The notes: a model not told the origin generated them from the sequence alone. Shown: positions 22,601-34,245, numbered from the stretch's first letter. The stretch: 64,000 bases of DNA from Phytophthora quininea (GCA_011947345.1 JAAVTG010000593.1:62001-126000), one strand, 5' to 3'. Translations and numbers: made by a program.

Positions 22601-24800
22601 GACGGGTCTCAGCAGACCTTGCTGCAGACGCTCGAATACGGGAGAGCGCGCCTCCTTCTACTTCCACTGCAAGCGAACCAGGACGGAAACACCTGCACAC
22701 AGTACACCCTCCGTCTAGTACGACGTCCTCCTCTAAGCCGCCCTCTCTCGTGATACGACCGATCGCCTATGGCCAGGCCTTGCAAGCCGCCGAACAGCAG
22801 CAGCAGCAGCTTCGAGCACACCAGAAACTGTTGGAGGAGAAGGACGCGGAGATTGCGAAACTTCAGAGACTTTTAGCTCAACAACAAGAGCCTTCAGCAT
22901 CACAAGACGAACGGCATCAGTTGGAGATCCGAGCGCAAGCTAAAGCAGCAGCGTTGGCTCGACGTGTGGCACGTCTGCGAACGCAATTTCCTGTTCAGGG
23001 CACAGCAGCAAAGCAGGCGGAAGCGCTAGTCGAGTGGATGGGACCCAGCGAAGCCGCCGACCGCGTCCGCCAGCAAGTTCTTTCGTTTGTGCAGCGTGTG
23101 ATCTCGGCCCATTTCCCACTAGCAGCTGCCCCACTCTTCTTCGCTACGGGGTCGTACCCGATGAAGACGTATCTCCCGACCTCTGACCTTGACATTTGTC
23201 TGTTGGTGCCGCAAGAGTTGGCAGCCTCGTGGTATTACATTGTCATGCAGGCTTTGTGTATTGCAGGCGGAAGTGGAGGAGCTGGGACGGTACTAGATCT
23301 TGGGACTCCTAGTGTTGCTATCGGCGGAGAGAGCAGTGGCAGTAGCTCCCCTTCTACACCTGCTAACTCTGCTAGCGTGAGTGGGCCGATGCTACTGACC
23401 AACACAGTGCGCAATGTGAGCTTCATCAACGCTGATGTGCGTGTAATCAAGTGCACAGTGGACAACATCTCGGTGGACTTCACAGCCAACCGAGTGGGGG
23501 CTTTGGGCGCTGTCCGCCTGCTCGATGCCATGGCGGTGCGTGTGGGACGACAGCACCTGTTCAAGAAGAGCCTCATTCTCATCAAGTCCTGGTGCACACA
23601 CGAGTCCAGTCCTTTCATCCAGGCTGCTTCTGCAGAGGTTGGGGGCTTGGCTCCTTCCGTGTCTGGGTCCATCCCGTCGAGCGTCATGGGGGCCAGTCAC
23701 GGCGCCTTCTCCACGTACGCAGTCAACACGATCGTGATGGCTCTGTTCAATCACCACGGAGACTCGTTGACTCATCCTTTGCAGGCGTTGTACCTCTTCT
23801 TGGATCGACTGGCTGAGTTCCCTTGGCACGAGGCTGCACTGACACTGCATGGCACGATGCCACTCAGTCGTCTGGCCACTCCGAATGGGATCACTCCTGG
23901 GAAGTCGAAGCACAAACCTGCCAAGTTGGATGCTGGCGATGTGGAGGCGATTCGCGACACCTTGGCAGACCAGTTCGGCGCATTTGATGCTGGCTTGAAG
24001 AGCTCTTCCGGCGGCATGTTCCCCATCCGCGCGTGTAACATTGTGGACCCCTGGACGACAAGAACAACCTGGCTCGCAGTGTCTCCGCTGAGAGCTTTCC
24101 TGTGCTGAAGCGAGCCTTCCGACTGGCAAGAGACCAACTGGCTGCGATGATCGCTCCTCGCTCATCTCAATCCGATGAGGATGTTGAACTGCTTAGCGAA
24201 GAAACAGGAAAGGATGTAGGAGTAGCGTTCTTTGCTCGATGTTGGCAGCTATTTGGTCGAGGCGATGGCTGGAGACCGGATTTACTCATTCATCCACGAC
24301 AGATCTGGCACAAGGCGGCGTCAGCATCAAAGACGAAGGCCTCACCTCGACCACGAGCGTCTCCATCTAGTGACGAAGACGAAGATCGAAGGTGGGAGTC
24401 ATTGCTGCCGTCGTTGGACCCGGCGGCAGCGAGTGCGCTCATTCTCCAGCATCAGCAACTGCAACAACAGGCTGCAGCTGCGGCCGCGTATCACGGAGCG
24501 ATCATCACCTACCAGCAGCCGTACTATATTCCTCCACAACAGCAGCAGCAGCATACGATGCCTGTCAGTGGGGGCTCAAGTGGAACAACTGGAGCAGTTG
24601 CCATGGCGAATGGGACTGCAGCAGCAGGAGCTGCACCTGTCGTGGATCAACCGTACTACCAGCAGCCAACAATGCGTCGTCCGTACGGTAGTCCAGGAGG
24701 CAGTCAACGCAGCAAGTCGCCACCACCGTCACGACATGTCAATGGGAAGACCTCAACACCTTTGGGACGTCGCCAATACGACTCGCCTCCGTCCAAGTAA
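19677..24800 (+). CDS. TPR-repeat protein fused to a nucleotidyltransferase (PAP/TUT-like)
   Basis: An N-terminal basic region is followed by TPR units (for example YFTEALNVSS, YNEAINLAA, DYSRALELDSKNVDALRLRG, DFARAIELDY, DYSRILDSFSNN), a Lys-rich nuclear-localisation-like stretch (about 21615), acidic/Gln-rich linkers, a coiled coil, and a noncanonical poly(A)/uridylyl-transferase-like core. The core shows GSYPMKTYLPTSDLDICLL with the D-x-D pair at 23185-23193, a third Asp in ISVDFTANR (about 23476), then LILIKSWC. A PAP/OAS1-type substrate-binding region and a Ser/Pro/Gln-rich tail end at 24800. Six -1 shifts break it (G5 19916-19920; A4 20149-20152; about 20211; A5 20772-20776; A4 21307-21310; C4 24048-24051). 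Each continues the same protein, so missing consensus bases are the simplest reading. It would add nucleotides to RNA 3' ends (family inference). Confidence 0.75.
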
Positions 24801-24849
24801 GATCATAGAGACAACGCAGGTGCAGGTTGAGCTTCCTATTTATTCCAAC

Positions 24850-26903
24850 TTAGAGCCTGGCTTTCTTCCGATCCCCAGCCTTGGCTTTGTGTTGTTTGTT
24901 CTGCCGCTTCTTCATCTTGATGGCATCGCGTCGCTTGCGTTTGTAGTCGAGCGTGAGCTTCTTCCGGCGCTCGGGCCAGTCTTTGACCTCTTGATCACCA
25001 ACAAACGTCCTCCCGAAGGCCAAAAGTCCTCCAAGCTCTTCCTAGTTCGCTTTTTGGTCGTCTCGGCCTTGTCCTGATCCTCGTCAAGTTCAACATCGTC
25101 GCCATTCTCGCTGTCTGTGGCCATAGCGTCGTCTTCGTGGTCATCGTTTCCTGGATGGAAGCCTTGCGAAAAGGTCCAACCACTTGCTGAGGTGTCTTCC
25201 TGTTGATCTTGTTCCTCTTCAAGTAATTGCTCGCCCATAGCAGCGAGAGGTTTGTCCTCCCCAACTGGGAAGGAAAAGAGCGAGCTGAGCTTGAAAGCCC
25301 CAGAGTCGCCACTCTCCTCAGTAGTAGGAGCGTTGACTTTGAACACTCCGTCAAGAGCAGCTTCACCTTCTTCTCCATCCTCAGAGTTTGTACGCACCCG
25401 CGAGAACATACTGTTTAGGTTGCCAGACGTAGCAAAGAATCGGTCGCCTCCTGTCGGGATCTCTTTGTCCTCTCTCTTAGGCGCTACCATATCGTCGCTT
25501 TTGTGAGCTCCTGATGAAGTCGTGGTCATGGGGATCTCAAACTCTCGACACGAGTGGGTATCGCGCGGGTCGTAGCGTTTCAGGTTGCCCATCCAGGCAG
25601 ACTCCTTCAGAGGGTCCTTAGGAGCTCGTTGCTCTTGCATTCGTCGCTGCAAACGCGTCACATCCACGTCGGGGAACAGTTTGGACACGATACGCAGAGC
25701 AGCTTCTTCCTCCTGCTGCATGTCTTTTGCTTGCCTGGCAGCCTCCTCGGGGTTTTCCTCGTCTAAGAAGTTCTGCAGCTCTACGACAGCGCTCTCGTCG
25801 TGCTCGTCGACCTCTTCGTTGTCGTCTACGTCGTTACCGCCATACTCATTGGCCTCCTGTTCTAAGAACCTAGCGTCCAGTCGAAAGCGAGAGTCGCCTC
25901 CGAAGCGCTTCTGCATCTCAAACAGCTTCTTACCACTCTCTCCAGTAAACTCTGGGCGAAGTGCGAACGCTGCTTGCGCTTCAGCGTCAACAGCTTCGTC
26001 GTCTCCTGCACCAAACTCAAACGTCTTCTTCTCTCTAGACTCGTCTCCATCCTCGTCCTCGTCATCACTCGAGTCCATCCAGTTGGAAACGACCTTCGAT
26101 TCCTCCTCCTCCTGCTCTTCAGGCTCTTGCTCATTGCCACTATCATCAAAAGTGATCTTCTTATTGCCTACGCTCTCTCCAATCGCAGGAATCACCACCT
26201 GCCCCGTCTTCTTCCTCTGCTGTTTGGCTTCCAACGCTGCAAGACGTCGCGCATTGGCTTCCTCCGGAGTCAGCTCCTTCTTCTCTCCCTCTGTTTCTTC
26301 TTCTGCTTGAGCTTCTTCCTCCATCTGCCTTACAAAAGCCTCTACATCGTCCTCGTCCAGTGCGTCTTCCTGCTCACTTTGTTCCCCTTCAGAGCTCTCT
26401 GTGTCTGTTTGTTCCGGTAACATTGGAACTTGTTCCTCAATCTCTTCAAATTTCGTCTTCTTCTTGCCTTTAAACTTGACTGACAGCTTCAAAGGCTCAA
26501 CGTTTGCTCTTTGCACCTCTCTGCTGCTTGAAACCTGCTCCTCGCGTTTCAGTTGCTGCTGCTTCAGCTGTTCCCACTCCTGCGCCAGTTTCAGTCGGAA
26601 ATGAGGCTTAGCAGCCTCCACCTTCAGCACGGAGCCTCTCCATTTGGTTTTATTGTAAGTTTTCTGCAGTTTCTCACTCTGCGCGGCGGCGTCTGCGCCC
26701 TGCAGCGTCAAATAAGCGAAGCCTCGGGGCTGGCCGGGAGTGCCGACGGTCTTGGGCTTGGGCAGCTCCACATGCTGCAGCTCGCAACTCGTTGCACTAC
26801 TCACGAAGCGGCCGAAACGCTCACGCAGCTCCTGCACCTTCACGTCGGACGGCAGGCCGCCTACATACACACGCACGGAGGTCGGAAGCGACGCGTCCGA
26901 CAT
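24850..26903 (-). CDS. NOL8: NOL8-like nucleolar RNA-binding protein
   Basis: The start at 26903 (MSDASLPTSVRVYVGGLP) leads straight into an RRM (RNP2 VYVGGL, RNP1-like RGFAYLTL). A very acidic Ser/Glu/Asp-rich middle and the NOL8 signature (ALRPEFTGESGKKLFEMQKR, about 25960, then FRLDARFLEQEA) follow. The C-terminal Lys/Arg block (DWPERRKKLTLDYKRKRRDA) lies in the -1 frame after about 25011-25021 and ends at 24850. The uncorrected frame would end at 24912 with a Ser-rich tail, which does not resemble the family. NOL8 proteins bind RNA in the nucleolus and act in large-subunit ribosome assembly. The gene is convergent with the TPR/nucleotidyltransferase gene, with only 49 nt between stop codons. 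Confidence 0.85.
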
Positions 26904-26999
26904 GGCTAGCAGTGGCCGATTTGATTGGCTCGAACAGACGCAAAATAACCGCACTAATTTCAAATAAACACAACTTATCTTTAAAATAATAAACTCTAA

Positions 27000-28424
27000 T
27001 TGCAGATACAGGAGAGTAAACAGAATTGATTAGTATTGTTCCAGCGCCCGTGGTTGACGCTCCAAGAGGAAAGCGGTGGCGGACAAGAAGCTGCGGGTCG
27101 ATGAGGCTGGCACTGCTGTGTCGACACCACCCAGTGGCCGCCACACTCTTACGCTTTACGGCAGCATGGTGTTCCAACTGAAGCACTGAAAAAGATTGGG
27201 ATTGTAACCATCTGTGACCTCCGGAAGCGTTTGCTGGAGACGGAGAAGAAGACGGATAGGAGGACTGCCGGAAGAAGTCTGAGTGTTCAATGGGCAGATG
27301 GGCATACACGATGGAAAGGCCAAGTGCTATAATTTGAAGGTGCAGATTGCAGACAACTTACATCTAACGTTTTGGTTTTAGAACAGGTGTGGGTGTATTT
27401 GACGGTCTGTACGTTCCGAGACATCGTTCCTGGTGGCGGCTACATGGTGAATTTCATTTCCAGACCCTCGCTCGTCGACGAGCACTCAGGTGCAGTCGAT
27501 CCCGCTCACGCCTTCGGAGCTGATGGCTCCACCCCCAGCTGCTCGACGATGCTGTCTTTGGGCGATGCTACAGGGGTAAGCCCCAGGATGCGATTCGCAT
27601 CCTGTAGACGGAGAGAGCTTGGCGAAGACGTTGACTCAGTTGGGGTTGCTGGAACGGGTCAAGGACGACCCGACGTACGCAGCGTTGATTTTCGTGGTCC
27701 CAAAGGAGAATATGGACGGGTTTAGTCGCCAAGAGATCGCGTTGGAGACTTCGGGCGATGCGGACGACATTGGCGAAATGAGCGGAATTACTTGCATGGA
27801 GGGGACGGGAGGCATTGAAGAGAGAGGGTATCGCCACGATTGGTGATGCCCGGAAGCGTTTGGCGGCGGAGAAGGATTCGGTTTGGTTGATGATGGTTGC
27901 AGACAGACTCTCACTGCGAACGCTCCATAGGTTGATGGGGTAACACGACGAGAAGAAGGGGTGGTCTAAGCTGAAGAAGACGTTGGACGCCATTCCGCAG
28001 TTTGTGTGGGGAGCGAACTTGGGTCCCAACTACACGACAAGCTGCTGAAGTTGATGCCGATCAATATAGCCATCGAATCGGGATCAATTTTGGTTTGAAA
28101 CTTGACCGTGTCGATGGATGTTGTTGGTAAAGGCCAAGAAAAGGCTGTGATTTCAATCTACGACTTGGTTGCGCAAAAGATGTTGGGAATGAACTTTTAT
28201 GCAGCGGACATGATACAAGTTCTTCAACATCTCGACATGCAAGGCATTTCTGACCACCGCTGTCCTACAAGCTCTGCCCATGTCCGACCAAAAACTAATC
28301 ACCGGCAGAACCGACACTCATTCTGCGTCGCCATGTTTTTCGTGCTGGTGGTGACTCACTTTCCAATTCGCTTGGCAGTAACCACATCTCATCCACCCCA
28401 CCAAACTAAGCTTCAATTCCGGCG
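27000..28424 (+). pseudogene. Degenerate CRN-like or repeat-associated sequence
   Basis: Two related motifs recur: KKIGIVTICDLRKRLLETE (about 27190) and GIATIGDARKRLAAEKDS (about 27830), with LGLLERVKDDPTYAALIFVV and PKENMDGFSRQEIALETS between them (about 27640-27750) and IPQFVWGANLGPN (about 27990). This resembles the HhH-like duplicated tail found in some oomycete CRN or hot-spot proteins, but frames change often and stops are frequent. I cannot place a start or end. The CRN link is a weak inference. Confidence 0.35.
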
Positions 28425-29698
28425 ATGACTGTCGGTTCTGTATCCGATCTCTCTCAAGCCCCTTCAAGCTGCCCGACGACCAAGTCCGCAAGGTCTTGAC
28501 GAACGACTACTCGACTCTTCGCTTCCGTATCGAGTACGGCGCCTTCTATTCCAACCACCTTCTCCACGCGGTGGTTGCTCTGCATGAGTTGGGCGCCGAC
28601 AAACAGACGATCGCGGAGTATGCTGCTCACTACACCAAGAAGCTCGTGGAGGAGAACTCTGACCATGAAGACGTCGTGGAGCTGAGCGAGTCGAGCAAAC
28701 TTCTGACGGATGAAGAAGCTCGCGATCTTGTAGGTAAACGACGGGACTATGACGCTCTGTTGGCCTACTACGCCCACGATGTCAAAACGTTGGGCGTCGA
28801 CGGTGCAGTGAGCAAGCACCTGCCGCACTTGTACAATGGTCTTGCCGGCGCTTTGCTGCACGGTTTGATCCAGCTGGGATACGCTTATCACATCAGCGGG
28901 GATCGGCTTGTAGCGGAAGGACTCGCCTACCAACACCACTGCTACTTGTCGTTTGAAGAACCACCGATGCAGCCAAGTGAGCAACCGCTACGCAAACTCA
29001 CTCGGTCCGAGGCCTTTCAAGTCGTGGACCAAGTGACGAGCAGCGAGTTCTTGTTGTCCGAGCAGGATCAGCTAATGTCGACGTCGCCAATTAAGGACTT
29101 GGACATCGGTTGGATTCAGCGTGGAGTGAACGCCTTCTCGGGCCACCCGGAGCGAGGCAGCTCGACCGCTTTCAAGCTCATCTGGGAGAAGATCAACGAG
29201 TTCGACTTCTCCAACTTTACCGGCAGTCATGCGCTCGATCTGATCATGTGGCTCTATATGATGGTCAAACACAACGACTTCACGGTTCTCCATGCCGTCA
29301 CGTCGGCTTGGTCGCTCCAGCAAATTGAGCACTTGCTGTCAGCAACTGACCGCGCCAAAGCCTGGCGAGTGTGGCTGCACGTGTGTCTTTCAGCAGTAGT
29401 CACTGCTCGAGTGCGGGACTACCACGAAAAGGACCTCTGTGAACCGACCTCCACTCTCGAGGAACGTTTGGCAGCTCTGCCTTCGTGGTCGGAGCTTCGA
29501 GAGAAGGTGCTCGCCCTCCCAGGATTCCCCGACGAACACGTCTACAAAATGGTGCAAGTCGCTGACAACCATGCCCAAGCAAACTATGACGAAAAGGACC
29601 CCGTGCTGTCTAAGGTGGAGCGTGAATTCGTAGCGCGGACTGCTGCTGTCAAAGTGACTGATGAACCTTTCAAGCCGTACGCCGAGCAGCCCAAGTAA
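28425..29698 (+). CDS. Questin-oxidase-like protein (DUF4243 family)
   Basis: From about 28460 the frame is continuous to the stop at 29698. Family features are an N-terminal RIEYGAFYSNHLLHAVVALH, a central AGALLHGLIQLGYAYH, LIMWLYMMVKHNDFTVLHAV and a C-terminal VADNHAQANYDEKDP, with the usual scattered histidines. The first in-frame ATG is in another frame at 28425 (MTVGSVSDL), and one missing base between 28425 and 28460 would join it to the body. Questin oxidases in fungi are Baeyer-Villiger-type enzymes of polyketide metabolism. The substrate here is unknown. An intact start cannot be shown from this sequence. Confidence 0.75.
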
Positions 29699-29838
29699 AG
29701 CCTCAAGAGTAATATGGCAGTCAGAGGTAGATTTTTGTCGATGAAGTTAAGAAACCAATGCAAGTAGCTACTACTAGCCGAACTTCTGCGCTACGGTTGC
29801 TCGCTTGGATGAAGCTTTGCTTACAACGCTGTAGCTGT

Positions 29839-30612
29839 TTACTTAGCTTTGTTGTTGTCGTTGGTCTTGTCATCGCCCGAGCCCGTGAAGGCGCTGGTCA
29901 CATACCCCAGAGTCGACGTGACCATGCCCTCCGCTCGCTTGATCAGGCCCGGTCCGTCGTCGTTGTTGTTGTTGCTCTTCTCGGGAGCCACCGTCTGCTT
30001 GGTCGATTCGGCTGCGTCCGACGATTTCTGGACCATGTTTTCCGCCGCCTCGGATGCTGCTGCATGTGCCGCCGAAGCTTGCTCGGCAAACGCCTGTCGA
30101 GTCGCACTGATCTGGTTTTGCAGCGCGTCGAAGCCGTTGAAAGTTGCTTCGCGCGTGGAGCTCACCAGCGATGAGATCGAGTCTTGCCACGACGACAGCG
30201 TACTAGAACTGCTCTGCTTTGCGGAGGCCGCTTTGTTGTTGATGGAGTCGCGCAGCTTCTCGTCGTAGGCCTGCGCAGATTTGCCCAGGTCGTCCAACGC
30301 CGAACCGGCCTGGTCGGTCGAGCTCTTGATCGAGTTCATGAACGAGTCCGACGCGCTATTGGCGTCAGTTCGGAAACCCTCAGCCGACTTTTTCAACTGG
30401 TCGATCGACGCGTTTGCTCGATCCATCGCCGACTGGAAGAAGGACGTGGCCGTCTCCGAGTTCTTGTGCGAGTTGTCGTAGTCGGTGAACTTGTTCTTGA
30501 GCGAGTCGAGGTATCCGACGGCACTGTCGACACCCTGCTTGAGCTGTTCTTGCAGCTTGGAGCATTCCTCTTGGGCCTTGTCGGTGGTGGGCTTCGATGT
30601 CGAGTTGGCCAT
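29839..30612 (-). CDS. Ala/Ser-rich amphipathic helical protein, unknown function
   Basis: An intact frame of 257 residues. It is almost entirely helix-forming 11-mer-like repeats rich in Ala, Ser, Lys and Asp (SFFQSAMDRANASIDQLKKS, SFMNSIKSSTDQAGSALDDL), with no cysteine. It resembles LEA or apolipoprotein/perilipin-like lipid-surface helices in composition. There is no signal peptide. A hydrophobic, glycine-containing helix near the C-terminus (MVTSTLGYVTSAFTG) may touch membranes. An initiator-like TCATTTGCAATCTTGCC sits 40-56 nt upstream on the minus strand (30652-30668). It is divergent from the small gene at 30728. Function not assigned. Confidence 0.7.
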   Translation of the reverse strand: MANSTSKPTTDKAQEECSKLQEQLKQGVDSAVGYLDSLKNKFTDYDNSHKNSETATSFFQSAMDRANASIDQLKKSAEGFRTDANSASDSFMNSIKSSTDQAGSALDDLGKSAQAYDEKLRDSINNKAASAKQSSSSTLSSWQDSISSLVSSTREATFNGFDALQNQISATRQAFAEQASAAHAAASEAAENMVQKSSDAAESTKQTVAPEKSNNNNDDGPGLIKRAEGMVTSTLGYVTSAFTGSGDDKTNDNNKAK

Positions 30613-30727
30613 GATGTTGTGCTAGTGCTGTTTGCTGGTTGTGTGCTTGATGGCAAGATTGCAAATGAGGAGCAGTGGCAATGGCGATCGCGAGCATTAA
30701 AGCTGTCGGGCTTCGGCAGCCATCGTA

Positions 30728-31033
30728 ATGGTTTCTTCAAAATGCGAAAATGGAATGAAGGATGCTGAGAAAGTATCTTCCAAAAAGTTATCGGAAAAAA
30801 GTTATGTAGATAAGGAGCAACAAGAGCGAGACCAAGAAGTAAAGGACTATCTAAAGGAGCAGCGGAAGAAGGACATGCAGCCCCGACCTAAGCACCGCTC
30901 CGTCCTGCTAAGCGCCCAAGGCCTCGAGACTTTGAAGCACCTCATTGCACAGACTCACGATGTGCCGTTCCGCCAAACCTCAGAGGAGTATCGAGACTTC
31001 GTTCTTGAGCAGCAAGCGACAGACGAAGAGTGA
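30728..31033 (+). CDS. Small charged protein, unknown
   Basis: This 101-residue intact frame is rich in Lys and Glu, starts MVSSKCENGMKDAEK and ends EYRDFVLEQQATDEE. The C-terminal half is weakly similar to the next small gene (31720-32094): both have a K/R-P-K segment, a middle helix and a final R-D-F/W-V-L-x-x-Q-A motif, which suggests tandem paralogues. No recognised domain. Confidence 0.55.
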   Translation: MVSSKCENGMKDAEKVSSKKLSEKSYVDKEQQERDQEVKDYLKEQRKKDMQPRPKHRSVLLSAQGLETLKHLIAQTHDVPFRQTSEEYRDFVLEQQATDEE

Positions 31034-31719
31034 CGTGAAGACTTCGACGAGAAGACTTGTCGAGGTCCAAATACGAGAGCAGCTTTAGATCGTTTCGCAG
31101 CCTTACTCAATCTTTATCCCCTGCCCCGTCAAATGATACTCGCCAGCAGCCTCTCCCTTCGTGGCGTTTTCGCCAGATACTCCACAACGTGTTGACAGAC
31201 ATCGACGCCCATATTCGTAAAACTCTGTGTGCAGGTAGGACCGACGCTTTGTATCCGTCCATGGCCCAGGGTCCAGGGTGCGAGCTTGTGTGGGAACCGC
31301 TCGGTGACAGAGACTCCTGCATGGAGCACCCTGTGAAAATCAGCTGCCGCCCCTTCATTGAGGTCCACACAGAGCGGCGCCAACTTGTTTCGGGATCATT
31401 ACAGGACGCTCCAAACCTCCACCAGTAGCTGCTCACTGCTGTGTCGCCGCACTGCCAGGACCCGAGCGAGCCGGCATGTTCCGCGTTCTCCTTGGGGTTA
31501 GAGATCCGTCAGCCGCCACGAGTGCGAGGACCCGAGGGAGCGGATGCTTCGCGGTGGACACGTTCACGACGGCGGCGATTACTGCGCCGAAATGATTGGA
31601 CCGGTTGCATTTCGGTGATCGATCTGAAGGCTGGTCACACAGGTGGATACAATTATGAACCAAACCTTTCACTCTGTCAGTCGAGGCAAGAAAAGCCAAG
31701 CGAGTGATGAGAAGCAGCA
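31034..31719. other. Intergenic, no gene recognised
   Basis: Only short low-information frames are seen on both strands. Confidence 0.4.
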
Positions 31720-32094
31720 ATGAGCGAGGTCGCCGAGCTCCATCGAGTGATCGACGTGACAACCAAACTACTGGCGGCCCAGCAAGTGGAGTTCGATGAG
31801 CTTGTGCAAGGAATGTAAGACCGTTCGGTGAAGTCGACGCAACTGGCGAAGGAGCGTACGGAATTGCTCAAGAAGAAGGCCGAGATCAAGCCCAAGTGCC
31901 TCATCGTCCGGTACAGCGTCGACGAGATTGCAACGATGGACTACATGATTGCAAACAGCGAACGCGAGGAGAGTCGTCAGGTATGGCAGAGATTTCGAGA
32001 CTGGGTCCTGAAGAAGCAAGCGGAGGAGCAGGAGCTGGAGGAGGGACAAAAGCAGGAGGAGCAGGAGAAAGAGAAACAAGAAGACGAAGAGTGA
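31720..32094 (+). pseudogene. Small charged protein with an in-frame stop
   Basis: The ATG at 31720 (MSEVAELHRVIDVTTKLLAA) opens a frame that meets a TAA at 31816-31818 (codon 33) and then continues in the same frame to the stop at 32094, ending in a Gln/Glu-rich tail. A single substitution or a real short ORF could explain this. The body resembles the neighbour at 30728. Translation might also begin downstream, giving a shorter protein. Confidence 0.5.
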
Positions 32095-33760
32095 CGTCAA
32101 GAACTTAACGAGACACTGTGTCCGACTGCTGAATTGAGATTGAGACAGCTGATTAACGTTCAACACGGACAGCTTTTAACCTCCCCAGCCTTCATCGATG
32201 GGGCTCCCGTGGTGCGTTGTAGTGGTATGAAATGGAAGTCCGGGTTCAGCAGGTCGAGTCGCACGAAACCCACCAAGCCAGCAGCCCCGTTTTGCAGCGG
32301 AATCTCGCGTGCAGCTGGTTTCGGACATGGCGACTCCTTTGAACGTTTACTTGGCGTCTGCAAGTGCTGAGTAGCGAACCCGAAGCGAGAGCTCGAACTC
32401 ATGTCTCCCGTTCTGCGTTATGGGTGGTGCCGCGATGTACGTGAACATTTCCGCATTGTTGGACTCCCGACAGTAATCCTACCCTGTTGTTGGCCAAGAC
32501 TTCCTCGTCGCCAAAACCAGTCGATTGTTTAGAATCCTTCAATGGAGGTCTAAACCAAAGAGCGTGGCATCAACGACACAAGCGAATACTTCATGTCGTA
32601 GCTAGACCAAATGGATCACAGGGCCACACTCGCTATCTGAAGAAGGGGAAGTATCGCTTTGTCGACGACGAAATTGCTTACGATACGATGCATACCACGA
32701 CACCACACGAATTTGTCGAGGCATGTTTTGCCAAAGCAGTTCACGGTTTAACGATTGCAGCTGAAGATAGTCACTTTGAAGTTGCGCTGAGCAAACGATC
32801 CTACTCACCTCCTCAAGCTTCCCAACAATGGTAAGCTCTTCTGCTCTTCTGGCGGTGCGAATCCTCGCTGGAGCGAGGGCTATGACCATGATTTGGAGTC
32901 CAGCGATGGCTACGCTCTCGTCGGCTACATCGGACAACCACGCTCTCGAGTGAGCTCAACATTAGCGACACGACGGCAATTTGCTTGTACGTTGCTCCCA
33001 TGGAGAAGCTATCTTAAGTGTTAAAATTTTAAAAGTCTGCAGCATTGGGAAAGTTTTGTTCGATGACTGTCGGACAAATTCCCACGACAATACTCAAGCG
33101 TTTATACTTGCATGGACTTCCTTGATAGTCGAGAACAATCCACAAATTCAAGAGCGCAAGCAAATTGTAAATATTGTTCTGATTCACACGCTAAGTAGCG
33201 ATCAATCTCTAGGATAGTCTTCATTGCTGTAGACTGTGTTTCTCGGGACCCGACGGAACTAATGGAGGAAGGATCTTAACTCATTTACACACAGCTTGTT
33301 AGTCTTAGGAGAGGTTTCGGACTGAAGGCAAATGATCGTCGATGCCTTTCTACCATCATTCTGCTAGGAACTTCTCGGACTACTGAATGGGTTGAGCTCG
33401 TACGGAATGTTCAATAGAATACACATAGAGAGGAAGTATATAAAGGCTTCAGCACCAAAAGCCAGGCCTTTTGGTCATTCATCCTCACAACGACGGACAC
33501 TATATTGTCTAGTCTAAAACGATATAGCTTCTATAGCCTGCAAATTACGAGAGAACTTCACTCGCGGATTTCCACCGGTAGCTCTTTTTAAATAAATACT
33601 CGACAGAAAGCACTTTCACGACCTGTCCAAACAATTTACCAAATGCCACGTTAGAAGCATTCGCTCAGGAATTCAGCATCAACTTTGATTGAATCGTAAA
33701 CCGACATCGTAATCGAGATAAAAGCATAAGCACCGGAATCGCCAAGCCATCAATTTGCTT
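32095..33760. other. Intergenic, no gene recognised
   Basis: A plus-strand frame at 32487-32834 (containing GKYRFVDDEIAYDTMH) is open but has no recognised domain and no supporting start context. The rest (32850-33760) is AT-richer and non-coding in appearance, upstream of the MIF gene. Confidence 0.35.
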
Positions 33761-33775
33761 TCATTCCTCAATTTG
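33761..33775 (+). promoter_or_regulatory. Oomycete Inr+FPR core promoter of MIF
   Basis: TCATTCCTCAATTTG fits the initiator plus flanking promoter region almost perfectly, 49 nt before the MIF ATG at 33810. The same design occurs at 37070, 40571, 51940 and (minus) 58430. Confidence 0.75.
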
Positions 33776-33809
33776 CCTTCTCAACAACAGCGACCCAACA
33801 CCAAGAAAC

Positions 33810-34245
33810 ATGCCGTACATTCGCGTGACCAGCAACGTCGCCAAGTCCTCGGTGGATATTCGTGCCACCAGCACTGCTTTGGCCGAGAAACTTGAAAGCT
33901 GCTGGGGCGTGCCGAAAGCTTTCATGATGGTGGAGCTGAACCTCGACACCACTCTAAGTCTCCAGCTCAATGACGAGGTAAAACATGCAGCAATCTTCTT
34001 ATTTATTGTCAACGCACTAACTTCTTGAGTGTCTTTCTAACTAGCCGACTGCCTACGTCCAAGCTCGCACCATCGACAACATCGACGCGGAACACAACCC
34101 GAAGACGATCACGGAGATCACCAACACTGTGGCCGAACACTTGAAGGTTCCTGCTGCTCGAATTTACGTGGTGCTGGAAGGCGTTAAGGTTGGCAACTGG
34201 GGTGCCAATGGCACTACAGTGATCCCTCCCGGACACCAGAAGTAG
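33810..34245 (+). CDS. MIF: MIF-family protein (macrophage migration inhibitory factor-like)
   Basis: Two exons: 33810-33977 and 34045-34245, with a 67-nt GT-AG intron (33978-34044). The product has 122 residues, the usual MIF length. Pro follows the initiator Met (MPYIRVTSNV), as needed for tautomerase chemistry, and NPKTITEITNTVAEHLKVP plus RIYVVLEGVKVGNWGANG match the second MIF beta-alpha repeat. MIF proteins are trimeric tautomerases of the cytosol, exported without a signal peptide in some organisms. A perfect oomycete core promoter precedes the gene. A damaged paralogue lies 3 kb downstream at 37122. Confidence 0.88.
33978..34044 (+). other. Intron 1 of MIF (67 nt)
   Basis: The donor is GAG|GTAAAA and the acceptor CTAG|CCG. 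Removal keeps the frame (56 codons before, 66 after). Confidence 0.85.

Noticed and set aside
22050..22700. Ser/Cys-rich antisense frame in the TPR/nucleotidyltransferase gene
   Set aside because: Mirror of an acidic Glu/Asp-rich coding strand.
24232..25077. Plus-strand frame spanning the ends of the TPR/nucleotidyltransferase and NOL8 genes
   Set aside because: Out of frame with both conserved proteins; composed of shadow sequence.
25585..26310. Ser-rich plus-strand frame over NOL8
   Set aside because: Antisense of the acidic NOL8 middle, which has clear family motifs on the minus strand.
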